Shown here: positions 23,241 through 35,250 of the stretch, one piece after another
How positions within the stretch are numbered: position 1 is the stretch's first letter
How the letters are laid out: each line of letters starts with the position of its first letter
Source of the DNA: Chionis minor
Lineage: Eukaryota > Chordata > Aves > Charadriiformes > Chionididae
DNA length: 64,000 nt
NCBI GenBank assembly: GCA_013398295.1
Contig: VZSF01002037.1
Coordinates: forward strand, 407,692-471,691
Direction of reading: 5' to 3'
Program-made: the position numbers and the translations under genes
The notes under the pieces: model-generated
The model's input: the letters and a program-made list of their open reading frames with translations, nothing else
Told to the model about the DNA's origin: nothing
The model's database searches: none

Positions 23241-25193
23241 AAATACCCAGGTCCTGGACTAGGCTGGATTTGGGAGCTTCCTTAATGTGCTTAACACAGA
23301 GAAGTGTCATGGAAAATTCCTCCTTTTGTCTACTCACTAGAGTCAAGCAAGTTTCTGTGAACACATATTTGTCTGGAAAACAGTGTTCCAACTGCCCCAA
23401 AACTGTGGAGATTCTAGCCAGATTTGCCAAACCTCCTGGACTTGAAAAACAAGGAGAAAAAGAAGAAAAGGTTTTAAAAACTGCTTCCACAAGTGTTTTC
23501 CTACTTGTGTCCAATAGTTTGGCTACCTAACTGCTTCCAGGGTTCTGCTACCAAGGGTTCACCCACAGTGTGGCAGGTCTTGGGTCAACCCCGCTGCCTG
23601 TGAGGGTTGTACAGTTTTGTACCGCACTGCTCTTCCTTTCGCTCATGAATCACCTTAAGGATGCACTGAGGAAAAATAAAGCACTTCTGTGCTAATGCCA
23701 GGCAGGAAGTCAGACCCAAATGCAAGTCCCTGGCCAGTTTGTGACAGATCTCCAAACCAAGGTGTCTTGCAGTTCCGCTAGAGAGTTAGACCCCCATGTG
23801 ACCCCTGCATTATAGTCCCTCCAATTGCAATGCCCTCCTCTGCAAAGAATTACCCTCCTTGGACAGCAAGACCATGGGTCTACATCTACTACCCCACGGT
23901 GTAGACCTTGGAGGTGTACACCATTTCAGAATGGTCTGAAGGGTCCGTAGGACAGTGCTGCCTCATAGGATGACTTCAGGCTCTTCTCAAACCCCACGTC
24001 ACCTTATAGCAGACCAGCTCAGGAGTAGGTTCACATCCATCATCTAGTCTAGATGGTGTTGCTGATGTGATGGCGCTGCAGGGCAGGTGGAACATGCTGG
24101 GGCCTGTCTGCCCATTAGGAATATGCGCATTCCTGTGCTGCCAAAACCACAGGGCGTATATTTGAAGTTTCCTCCCACCCACCAGTCCATCCTATGTCCT
24201 GTTGCACCAGTGGTTTGTCCTAAATCCAGCTCCTGAGGGTAAACACTTTGGACAGCTGGAAAATTTGGACTCCCTATCACTCTTAAAAAACAACAAAGAC
24301 ACAGTCTCATGTCTGAACCAGGGAATGCTCCATTGATCCTAAGATCTGAAACAACATTACTAGGCAAGAAGGAGGGAAACTTAATAAAAAATCATCTGGC
24401 ATTTGAGGCATTCTCCTGGGAAATAAGAGGAGGTTAAAATTCATCTTCCAAACCAGACAGAAGCCGGCATTTACCATCGTGCCGGGGAACGTGCTGGTCA
24501 TGGGACTGTCAAAGACCGTTGCTGCCAGTCCTCGCCTTTCTGAAAGAGCCAGTACCAGTCCTCACAGGGCAGAAACCCGGCCACGTGCCGAGTCATTAAT
24601 TTAGACCTGGCAGGACGAGGCAAGCCAAAAAGGTTAAAAATTGGTCCCTCTTCTTCCCTGAGAGAGGCGCAATAAACAGAATAATGTGGAAGCTGCTGCA
24701 TGTTTGCTTTTCTGCTCTTCTCCAATAGGCCTCCTAGGACAGCAGACTGAGTGCGAAATGCTCTCTGTGCCTTTCCCTTGTTCCATTCATGGGAGAAAAA
24801 GGGTTTTAAGCAGATGAGAGGAAATGGATCTGTCTATTTGGGCTCATACACTTCTGCCAGGGTAAGGAGGTGTTTGTATAGTATGATAGTCTAAAGATAA
24901 ATTTTTGCCTTGCATTCCTTTCAATTTTTTTTTTCCCCAAAAAGATTTAATGAGTTTTAATTGATTTTCACACCACCTCTACATTGTAGCACAGTCATCT
25001 CGCATTGCAGCGCAGCCACCCCCACAGACCCTCAACAACCTCCAGGACTGAACGAATTGCCTATATTGCTCTCGGGTGTGTGACCTTCTGGAGTTCATAC
25101 TTTGAAGCCATTTTCACTTTTCTCCAGGACTAGAAACGTTTTTTTCCACTGGTTAATAACAAGAGTCTCGCTCAACTCCTAAAGCTCAGATTT

Positions 25194-25215
25194 AAAATAA
25201 ATAAATAAATAAAAA
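25194..25215 (+). repeat. (AAAT)n microsatellite
   Basis: Five AAAT/AATA units in AT-rich DNA. Confidence 0.85.
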
Positions 25216-26446
25216 TTCACATATGTGGTCGTTAATTTTTTTGTGATTGTTGACATATTTTACAGAAAGCTCTTGCATTCCCCACAGCTTGAAAACATCA
25301 AAAAACAGTCAGATATATGTTCAGCCACGGATTATGTGAGTCTAATATACTAGTGGCCAGGCTGTCTTCTCTCTTCAGCTTGTCCTGCGGCCTCCAATGT
25401 CTGTCTGGAGAGGTTCCTCCAGCCCAACACCTGATGGGTTAACCTCCACGCAAAGCACAACATAGACATGGAAAGATAAGTAGAGCGACCGGGTCTGTTG
25501 CTCGTTAGATATTGGTCACGTAAGAAACTAATCACAGAGATCAATGCTCATTCCTGGGAACGGGGCATTTCATTTGCTTTTCGCTCTGCACCTACGCCCT
25601 TTTCCATCTCCCCCGTCTTTGCAAAGCGTTGATGGTTTCTGCAGCGTGTCTCCAGTAGCACCTCATCTCCTCCACCACCGTTCCCTGCTCCTCATTGTAG
25701 TTTCTGTCTCTCCGTAACTGCTGCGCAGCACACGGAGAACTCACGGCCCGTTGAACTCCTGCTAATCTGACTCTAATGATATACTTACCTGCAGATCCCT
25801 TATTAATGGCAGATTTGTTTTCGGGAAGCGTGTTCCGTAGCAGCTTGGCCATTGCTGAACCAGGAACTAATGAGCCTGCCTATTTACCACTTTTCTCATT
25901 TTTACCTCACTTCTTTTAGCGCACTCGCGTTTCTGCGGGGAAAGTGGTATCTAACGCCACGAGCACTTGAAGAGCAGCCAGGCTCCAGGGTTCCTTCCCT
26001 GGTTCTCTGAAACCAACCTGCTGTTTTGCTTTGAACAACTGATTTATCCTTTCTGCCTTTTTTTTTTTTTTTCTTTCCCCCTTTCTCTCAGTTATCCTGC
26101 TGTAAACAGGACAGATGGTTTACACGGACTTTCAGAAAACCTTTGACAACTCCCTCATGAGATGTTATTAAGGAAGCTAAGTAGACATGGGGCGAAAGGT
26201 AAAGTATTGTCATAGAAACTAGCTAAAAGACAGAAACCAAGGAGTATGGATACATGTTCAATTTTTTAATCTAACGAAAAGCTGCCAGCAGAACTGGCTT
26301 GATATTTTCTAAAGGGGGAGAAAAAAAAAATCTATTAGAAAAGCCAGGTTCCAAAAAACTGAACCTTTGTATCGGGAAATGTTATTTTGCAGAAGGTGTT
26401 CTCATGTATACCCATATGTATGTGTACATACGAGGATTATACTTTA

Positions 26447-26460
26447 GTGTGTGTGTGTGC
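26447..26460 (+). repeat. Short (TG)n microsatellite
   Basis: Six to seven GT units ending in GC. Confidence 0.85.
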
Positions 26461-27564
26461 GTTCGTTTATATTTGCACCGTGAAAATCAAAACGCTCGTT
26501 TCCTCTCAGTCATAAAATATGAAGGTAAATAAGAACAGGATAAAGAATTACCTGGAAATAGTCCCTAGGAAAAACAAGAGAAGATGATCATTAATTTCCA
26601 GGAAGAACCATCTGGAACACCTCCCTGTGCCACGGCAGCACCAGCTCCGCTGGTGGCACGCCTGGAGGGCTGCTGCTTCAGATATTTCTCCTCAAGAACT
26701 GCCAGCAGCAAAAGGAGAACCTCAGATCCCCAGGAATGCTCATCCAGGACTGCTGAGACACCTCTGTCACCTCAAACTCCAGCTTATGCCACGTCCCAGC
26801 CACTTTTTTTACCATTCCACCAGCTCTGGCAAAACCTGGGCAGCAACATGCACGGTGAGGTCTGTATTTTCCGGTGGATGATCAATGGCAATTATTCAGG
26901 AGCACGTTATCAGGAATGCATTTCTGCCCAACTCCAGGAGAAACATTTTCTTTAGATAAGAATTTCCCTATCACAGCTATTTTCATCTGTTCAATAAATA
27001 AATTGTACTCTAGTACTGACTAAACTGATGCTGTATATTGCTGGGTTTGATTGAAATAGCCTGTGGAACTGCAATGTTAAGAAAATCTAAGTAAATTCTG
27101 TCAGTGTGGTTGCCTGTGCATTGTTGTAAGGTTTTTTGGTTTGTTTGCTTTTTTTTAAATTCTTCATTATGTGGGATGAAATAAACAATAAGATGGCAAG
27201 AACTGAAGTTGACCCGAAGTATTTCAATTAACTAAAAGAAAGAAAAAAAAAAAAATTAAAGAGGAACCTAAGTGAAAGAACCGCATAAATGCAGATGAAG
27301 GTTTAGGAATTTCTGGCAAATAGAGTGTGCATTGGAAGACCTGACCCACACGCATCTTGCCAAATACTAAGCGTGCTATAGCCACTATTCCGCACACCAA
27401 AAAAAGCAAACAAATAACGAAACACAACACAATTCAGTGAAAGTCTGTCTAATGTACAGTCAGGTAGAGTGCTGTGACAAAAAATGGGGCAAAAAATAAC
27501 ACTGGAAATGCTAAAACACCATCCAGAAAAATATTGGCTTGCCCTCAACTGGAAAAGCTGTTGG

Positions 27565-27620
27565 TTTTTTGTTTTTTGTTTTTTTTTTTTTTTTTNNNNN
27601 NNTTTTTTTTTTTTTTTTTT
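27565..27620 (+). repeat. Poly-T tract containing a 7-base assembly gap
   Basis: T-rich sequence (TTTTTTGTTTTTTG, then T only) runs to 27595, seven N fill 27596-27602, and T continues to 27620. The N run marks a break in sequence certainty inside a homopolymer. True length is unknown, and anything between the two T-runs is missing. Confidence 0.95.
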
Positions 27621-30429
27621 AACTAAACCAATTCAGAAGAGGAAAGAGCAGCATCTGGAGAGACTGGAAGTGGAAGGATTAGAACCAGGGACGCAAATTA
27701 GGAGGTAGGCAATAGAAATAAGGATATAATTAAGAGCAAGTACAAGAGGACAGGCAGCAATCTTCAGAGAAGCAGAATAAAACTCTTCACACCTTGGACA
27801 TCTAACCAACATGCATCCAAGCTCATCATTCAAGCTTGTCAATGCCGTCAGCAGAGAAAGTCACGGAGCTCCAGGCAGGAGAATCCCGAGAGCCAAATCT
27901 GGATGGTATAAATATTCCTTTAAGACTTTATTTTTGGTTCTTTTTTTACAACACAATTATTTATTTTTTTTTACAATAATACTGTGAAGAGCACTTCCCA
28001 TTTAAACACTATTAGGAGCTGGACATGGAGTCTCTAAACTTATTCTTTAATTATATGGGCCGAAATATAACTGCCATATAACCCTACTGAACACAAACTT
28101 ATAGAAGCAATGTGGTCCTGAGTGGAGAATCCCCATCAGATTAAAACTGGACAAAAAGAAATGGTTACAGCTTCCTATTGTCGTCTGAAGAGGACCAACT
28201 TTCCAAATTTTTGCAAACATCCCAATTACACCTTCATCAAAAGCACCTCGCCACAAATGACATAGAAAGAACTACTTGTAAAAAATCAATAAATGATGAA
28301 AAAGAAAAAAAAATGAAGGTCTCTTAAGAATTTTTTTTTAGTCTTTTCAGAGTTAAAAAAGCTTGTTAAACATTTTCAGAAAGGCAAGGAGCACTTCACG
28401 GGAGACAAAACTTTTTTCACCATATTGATTATGGGAAGGGGAGGTGGGTTTTTTTCCCCCAGAAAATAGACTCTTTTTCCAGCTGAAAGAAAAGATGGGT
28501 ATAAAGTGCTACCGAGGTCGGTGCCGGAGTCAATAAGAGCGTACTGGTACATTTGACAAAGAGCCTTACTTTTACGTTGCTTCTTTTCTCTGCTTTTCAT
28601 CAAGTGTTCATTAAAGTTGGCTGAAAACCCCAAGAATTCGGCTCATGCAGAAGAAAACGGAGTTTGAAAACACGTCATTCTGTGAGCCGTGAAATACGTG
28701 AAGCCTGTTTTCCTGGAGCTTTTCATTCTGATCAGCTTTCTTCTTCGTGCTCTCTCTGCCCACAGATAAGGGCTGAAGGCTGATGGCAGTCGCCTTCCTC
28801 CTACGGACACGTTTGGGCTCTTCTCCATCATCCCAGTGTTCCCACCAAACAGGAGCGAAAGCTGTTAGGGGTGGATGGAGCAACAGACACACACAGAGTG
28901 GGATCTTCTCAATTATCAGAGAATCACAGACAAAATTATGACAATTATCATCAAATTATGAGGATTTCCGTAGGAAATCAATGTACACTATTCAACCAGA
29001 AAGCTAAGGCTTGGAGTTTTGGGGGGTTTGGTGGGTTGGTTGGTTTTTTACACCTTAGAGAAATGGAGTGATGGGACACAGCTGTGAAGATGAAGCTCTG
29101 TTATACCTTTATCCAGGTCAAGATCTTATGAGGAGGTCTGTTAGGTCGAAGAGAATTGCCTCAACCATCTAGTTAATGACTATACTGAGGCAGGTTTTCT
29201 ATACTGACACGGAGAAAATTCTGTGCTGGAAAATCTGATTTTTTTTTTTAAATATATATATTTATGTATAAAAAAATCAGCATATCAAGGGAACACCATT
29301 TAAAATTATTTCACCCAGTGTTAATATTAACTCCCCCTTTTCTTTTTATGACCTCCACAAAGCCCAGTATACTTACTCTTGCTCCCGTTATTTGACTGAA
29401 TACTCAAATTTATATAACTCCGATTCTGTACAACACACATCAGCATCGCACACGTCCTTTTCCTCCTGACCTGATAAGCCTGCCTGCTGTGATATATGAA
29501 GCCGCACAACTAAAAGGAGATGTCATTTTGCCTGATGGATATTACAATTTTAAATATAACCAACTGTCCCTGCCCAGTTAATCTTGCAGCTACAGTTCAT
29601 TTCAGATTCACAAGCTGAAAATGCTCATTTCTGTGATCTCTTTCCTGGAGAGTTTTTCCACGGTTGTGGTTGTTGTTTCCCTCTAATCGAAAATTAGTCG
29701 CCTGAATTGAGAAATACATGCTTTGCTCTTTGTTTATGAAAAAATACCATTCATGTTTATATCCTCTTTATACTCCCAAAATCAAAAAGTGTTTCAAAAA
29801 CTAGTCAAGGTTGCTAAGTAACAATGACATTTATAAAACCTGCGCAGTACTTAAAGGTAAAGATATAATGAGAATATTTAAGACTATCATCAATTTTGTT
29901 ACAAGCAAACAAACCCATTATTCTCATCAAATGAAATAAACCAACTTCGAGTCTGTTCCAGGGATTTAAAAATATTTTTTCTGGCATTTGGTTCCAGTCT
30001 CCGAATATTTTTTGCGAAGCGATGCAATTAGATGGGAAATCATTGCTCTGATTAAAGCGTAGCTGGTATAATTCAACAGTTGTGGTTGTTGTTGTTTTGG
30101 GTTTGGTGTATGTTTTTTTTTTAAACGAAGGGCTTATAATTAAATTGAATGCTGAGAACAGGCTATGGTGTTAATATTGGAGAGCAGTTCCACTCAGCGA
30201 CCCTTTAAATGCGTAGAAAACAGATTCTACAGAAAACCCAACGGGAATTATCCGCACAGGATGCTGTGGGAAGCCAGCGGCCACATCCAGGTAGCACTTA
30301 CTGGAGCCAAGGAAGCTGGTGGCTGGGAACGAGTGTGTGTGCATGGCCCCACGCAAAGCACCCTGAAAAACCTGGGCTTCAGCCTCTTGCAAAAAAACCC
30401 ACCACATACGTTGACCTGATAAGCTGGCA

Positions 30430-31169
30430 CCTGGGTCCACGCAATCCCCAGCACCCATCCAGGCTGGGCGGAGAACGGCTGGAGCAGCCCCCGGGAGAGG
30501 GACTGGGGGTGCTGGAGGGGGAGAAGCTCCCCAGGAGCCGGCACCGTGCGCTGGCAGCCCAGAACCCCCCACCCCTGGGCTGCATCCCCACAGCGGGGGC
30601 AGCAGGGCCGGGGGGGGATTCTGCCCCTCTGCTCCGCTCGGGGGAGACCCCACCTGGAATCCTGGGTCCAGCTCTGGGGGTCCCAACAGCAGAAGGACAC
30701 GGAGCTGTTGGAGCGGGGCCAGAGGAGGCCCTGGAGATGCTGGGAGGGCTGGAGCCCCTCTGCTGGGAGGACAGGCTGGGAGAGCTGGGGGGGTTCAGCC
30801 GGGAGAAGAGAAGGCTCCGGGGAGACCTTCCAGCCCCTGCCAGTGTCTGAAAGGGGCTCCAGGAAAGCTGGGGAGGGACTCGGGATCAGGGAGTGGAGCC
30901 ATAGGATGAGGGGGAATGGTTTTAAACTGGAAAAGGATGGATTTGGATCAGATCTTAGGGAGAAATTCTTTACTGTGAGGGTGGTGAGCCCCTGGCCGGG
31001 GTTGCCCAGAGAAGCTGTGGCTGCCCCATCCCTGGAGGTTCAAGGCCAGGTTGGACGGGGCTTGGAGCAACCTGGTCTAGTGGGAGGTGTCCCTGCCCAG
31101 GGCAGGGGGGTGGGACTGGATGGTCTTTAAGGTCCCTTCCAACCCAGACCATTCTATGATTCTATGATA
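30430..31169 (+). mobile_element. CR1, GC-rich 740-bp copy with broken ORF2
   Basis: Plus-strand CR1 from the ORF2 segment CCACGCAATCCCCAGCACCC to the tail CATTCTATGATTCTATGAT. Remnants of ORF2 appear in shifting frames: WVQLWGSQQQKDTELLERGQ (about 30670-30735), CWEDRLGELGGFSREKRRLR (about 30756-30815), NGFKLEKDGFGSDLREKFFT (about 30912-30971) and LPREAVAAPSLEV. At least three frame changes separate them, so it is non-functional. It has been enriched in G/C and G-runs, including eight G near 30612. Ninety bases (31013-31102) are identical to 61181-61270. Confidence 0.95.
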
Positions 31170-31872
31170 CACAAATATACGCATGAAAAATTCCCTCTTT
31201 CCTCCACCTTTTGCCTCTTCTCTCTGGCAGCAGGAGGCAAGGTGGGAGGCAGAGAGGCAGGCCCTATGGCAGGAGACACAGATCTTCACTTTGCTTTTTC
31301 CCCTTAAAACTCCAGCAAGAGCCGTCAGACGCACGCACAGCTGCCCCAGCCGACACGAGATCCACTGGAGAGGGCAGAGCTCCCAAAGTGTCCTGGAGCA
31401 GAGTTACGGCGAGGAGCTGCAAACAAACAGCAGCAGTTTGCTGCCGTCCGCTCCAGGGTGGTTTCCCTGCGGAGACCTGCGGCGTCGGAGGCAATGCACA
31501 GCTCCAGCACTCGCTGCGTGTTTTGTTCATCGCTAGGTAAGAGGTGGGGCTACGTCTGCAGCACCTGCGATGCCACAGGACTGAAATCCCTCGGGAAACA
31601 GCGTGCTCCAGAATCCTCACCCCAGGACGGCTCAACACAACCGCCAAACCAGGCAAATGGGAAATGGTTATACTTGAATTTGATTTATGCTTGAATTCGG
31701 CGTCTTGTTCTAAATGCCTTTTTCATTTTTGTTGCAGGGCTCTGACATCCCCACATCACCGCCTTTCCCTGCCATGAGCCAAGAATGATATCCCTTTCTT
31801 CCTAGCTACAAATTGCCTGAGCCGGAGGCTGCTGGAACCCAGCACATCTCAGCAGCATTCAAATCCAAGGAT
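31170..31872. other. Unique spacer between two CR1 copies
   Basis: Nothing recognisable as a gene. Open frames of up to 130 codons on the minus strand (31264-31656) lack domains and overlap frames on the other strand. Confidence 0.55.
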
Positions 31873-32175
31873 GACAGAAAGAGCAATTGGAAGGGAACTC
31901 TGGAGGTTTCTGGTCCCAGCTCCTGCTCCATGCAGGGCTCTTGGTAACAAGGAGGCCATCAGCTGTAGCTTTGCCAAGCCAAATCCTGGAAACCTCCAAG
32001 GACAGAGTTGTCACCTCTTTGGGTCTATGTCACCATCCTCATCAAGAAGCATTCTCCCAATATCTGAGCTGAAGTTCCCAAGCCACAACTTGTGGCCTTT
32101 GTTTTACACCTGACAGTGCCAAGAAGAGTTTGCCTCCATCGGTTTTATAACTGCCCTCCAAGCACCGGTGGGCTG
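31873..32175 (-). mobile_element. Old, heavily decayed CR1
   Basis: Minus-strand CR1 recognisable by order rather than identity: ATTGGAAGGGAACTCTGGAG (31887), CTCCATGCAGGGCTCTTGGT, AAACCTCCAAGGACAGAGTT, CATCCTCATCAAGAAGCATT, CCACAACTTGTGGCCTTTG and AAGAGTTTGCCTCCATC. These track the order of an older CR1 type with several small deletions. The 3' tail is unrecognisable. This copy is much older than its neighbour at 30430. Confidence 0.75.
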
Positions 32176-34433
32176 CCATGGGACAACCCCGAGCTCCCTC
32201 TTTGCCACGCCAAAACAGCCCTCAGCTCCTCCCCGCAACTCCTGGCCGTCCTTGCCCCCACCTTTGGGCCCACCATGCTTCCCCCATCCCCTGGAAATCA
32301 AAAGTAATGGAAAAAGAGCAAAGACAACTCCTTGCCTCTAATCACCTGCATACAGGTTCCCAAGCAGAAGTCAAAATGAGCTTTGTTTTGTCCAAATGGT
32401 AAATACGCCTCTCCCCAGTTATAAAAATGAAAGAGGAAAGAAAACTCAGCATCTCAAGCTAAACCTTTGAGTTTTCCAACAGCAGATACTCCAGAGAAGA
32501 ACTTCTTCCTTTGGTTCTGCGTCGCTTTATCATCTACATATTTATTTCAAATGATTTTCACACATAGCTGCATAGACACATTTTTAATTACTGAGCAAAC
32601 CCCAGCAAGTTCACACTAGCTTTTCTGAGCCCAATCGTGTTATAACGCCCAGAACAGGACCATATAAAGAAAGTTAGCACCCTTATTTTGGAAATACCAA
32701 GCAAAACCAGAAACATCATTTCCCTATGGCCCTTAATAGTATTTCAGTGTAAAATTCAAATCTGTATTCAAACAAAGGAAGGCACCAAATTATTGCTGTG
32801 AGCCTAATATTTTCTCCCAGAGGAACACTGTTTCTGCTTGTCACCTTTATTATTTCCACACGCTTCACAATTCAGGTATTGCTGTTGCTCGTTACGCATA
32901 ACCTTGATTGATCATTTATACTAATTTTAGAAACGATAATGAATGCGGCATGGCGGACACTAATTGATGTTTTCCTTCAGTAATGAATGGTTGGACATCA
33001 GTGCTGCACGCTGGCTGTTCCTGGGTCAAGCAAGAAGTAAAAACCCAAGCGGTCTTGTTTTGCGATGCCAGTTGGTGCTTGGGGACCAGGAAAAAACACA
33101 CGGTTGTGGTTAACGATGCTCGTGAGCCATCACCGAAGATCTTGCTTAGAAGGTTTTCATTAATATAGCGCGCTCCTCTTGGGGCTGGGGAGCAAATCTC
33201 TTGTCTGAGCGAGGCCGTGAGATGTTTCGTTCCGTCTCCGAGCTGCACATGAGGGCTCAGCTGTGCTGCGGCAGCGGGTGGTCCAGCAAGCAGCAGCAAC
33301 CCAACCCTCTGGGGATGCCACCATTAATGTCCCGGGCTGGCTGCAGGTGTTTTTATGATCTTTAAGGCACTCGACGGCTTGGTTCCCACTTCCCCTGGAG
33401 TCTGGCTGCCATCGGACAGCAGCAGTTGATGCTGGGAGAGGCGGGCAAGGGCGCACGGCTGGGTTTTCAAAGGGACGGAGCTGCAGAAGGGCACTTGTAA
33501 TGGCAGGGCTATCAGCCTGGGAGGTTGCTTTGCCCACATCCAGAGGCTGTAGCGCAGCTGCAGCTGAGCGTTTCCATCCGCAACATGAGTCCAGTTATAC
33601 AGCTGTACATCTCATAAGGACTGCAGGACACCCAAGGTTTCGGGCCCTTGTGTGACCTCAAGTTATAATTAAGCGCTAAAGACAAAAACAAAGGACCACC
33701 ACGAGCCAAGCTAGTCCTTGACGGAGCAAGTTAAGTCAATGCTCCTATGTGCTAGAGTGATATTTACTTCTGGCATCACAAACTAACCTCCAAAACTGCA
33801 GTACATCAGCACTTCTATTAAAAAAAAAGGATGCAGAGGATGCAGGAACAAACTCAGATGATGAGAACTTGTATGACCTGTGGATTTTCTGGATGTACAA
33901 ATCCCATTAACGCTAATTGGAAAGCATAGTATGGAGTGAACTGCCCAACATCCGTGTTTATGTAACAGATTTGAGACATAACAGCAGATTACATGAGCAA
34001 CAGGTTAATAAACGAGCACAGCGGAAGCTCGGGCGAGGAATTTCTGACCTCCCCACACCTGGGATGCAGCAGCTACGCAGAGTAAAAGCATGGGAATAGA
34101 TGAGGACCTTGGGCTTCTCCAAATAACATAGCTGGCCTGACCCTAGGTCTGAGCAAACAGCAGCCAGGGCGATGGATTTATGCCAGCCGCACAAAAGATC
34201 TCTTGTTTTGCACAGTCTCGACCATTTCAGACAGAATATTTCTTTCTGATGTTAAAACGCCAACTCGGTCGCAGCAGGTTGTAGCTGAAATTAAAACTGG
34301 TGGAAAAAGATAGATGTGGAGAGGATTTTCTTTGTGCTTCAAAGGCTGCTTGTTTCTTCAGGTTTTAAATTTCAGTGATTTTTCTGTGTTGAAGCGCAAA
34401 AAATGTCAAGTCATTCCATATTTACCCAAACCT

Positions 34434-34457
34434 GGGGGGAGGGGAAGGGGGGGGCGG
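34434..34457 (+). other. G-quadruplex-prone G-run tract
   Basis: Runs of six, four, eight and two G are separated by A, AA and C. They contain at least four G-tracts of three with loops of one or two bases, a strong intramolecular quadruplex pattern on the plus strand. Confidence 0.55.
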
Positions 34458-35174
34458 CAACATTCACTAAATTTATAGAAACATTTCCTAGCGATGCAGG
34501 TTTCACGAACAGGCACCAGGGAATAATTGCAGTGAAACTAAGATTATTGTGGACAAAACTAATTTGGGGACTATCCACTATCAGACTGGATTTCACCCAT
34601 CACCCTCGGGGCAAGGTCCACAGCCCCAAAATATGAAAATTCCTGATCCGAAATGCAACTTAATGAACCTTGCAGCCCTGAGGCTCCTCCGGTTAAACGG
34701 AGCTTGATATAAAACTTGTGTTTGGTGTACCAGGATGATCTATATGGACCTGGGAAGACAAGGATTTGAGCATTTCCCAGCAGCGGATGGGAACGTGCCG
34801 ACCGACGGACAGCCCTGCGAGGCAGAACTGCGCTGCCTGCTGGGAACCTGCCCTTGACCCCTTCCTGGTGGCAGGGGAAGTCTGGGGCATCACAACCCAC
34901 CCCTCCCATCTGCAAAAAATTTTTTTTTAATGTCAAATCAATGAGTTTTTACTGTTTGCAATGAAAGGAGGCATTCTCAGGAGGAGGAGTTATTTCTGCC
35001 AGCGCTTTCCTGATGGCTTTTCCTGATCACAGGAATCGGTGCTGTGAGTGAGGAGGGCTGAGCCTTATCCCCTCCGGAGAAGGTGGTGTAAGAGGCAGAA
35101 TCCTTGTTTTCCGCCCCCAGCTCCATCCCTCGCTGTCACTTTCTAATAATTTGCCCTCCGATTATTGAGTTAGA

Positions 35175-35250
35175 AGAATTGATTATGAACTGAAGTTGCA
35201 CCGCTTTGGGGAATTAAGTTACTTAAAAGGTTTGATAGAATTGATTATGA
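35175..35250 (+). promoter_or_regulatory. Duplicated AGAATTGATTATGA motif
   Basis: The 14-mer AGAATTGATTATGA occurs at 35175-35188 and 35237-35250, 62 bp apart. The match extends by NCTG in both. The TGATTATGA core is homeobox-like. Repetition of an AT-rich motif between two unrelated segments suggests paired transcription factor sites, but it may be chance or an old local duplication. Confidence 0.35.

Larger units (their letters stand above)
23241..30429. other. Unique non-coding stretch with an assembly gap
   Basis: No supported gene. It holds simple repeats and the gap listed separately, and many A/T homopolymers. On the minus strand near 27940-27975, an AATAAATAATTG stretch followed by an A-run looks like a polyadenylation region, but no gene body is recognisable beside it. 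Confidence 0.6.

Noticed and set aside
23877..23907. Small hairpin GGTCTACA / TGTAGACC with a 15-base loop
   Set aside because: An 8-bp stem is too short for a microRNA precursor or terminator-like function and is expected by chance in 64 kb.
27920..28260. Possible processed pseudogene 3' end on the minus strand (AATAAA-type signal then A-run, with a 69-codon frame upstream)
   Set aside because: No protein match recognisable, no target-site duplication seen, and A/T homopolymers are common across this interval.
28919..28932. AGAATCACAGAC as another CR1 tail
   Set aside because: The neighbouring bases do not continue into the CR1 GGTTGGAA block, so the match is chance.
30209..30850. Open frame of 213 codons on the plus strand
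   Set aside because: Most of it is CR1 ORF2 read partly in the wrong frame. The upstream part is unique sequence. It is a shadow of the CR1 at 30430-31169.
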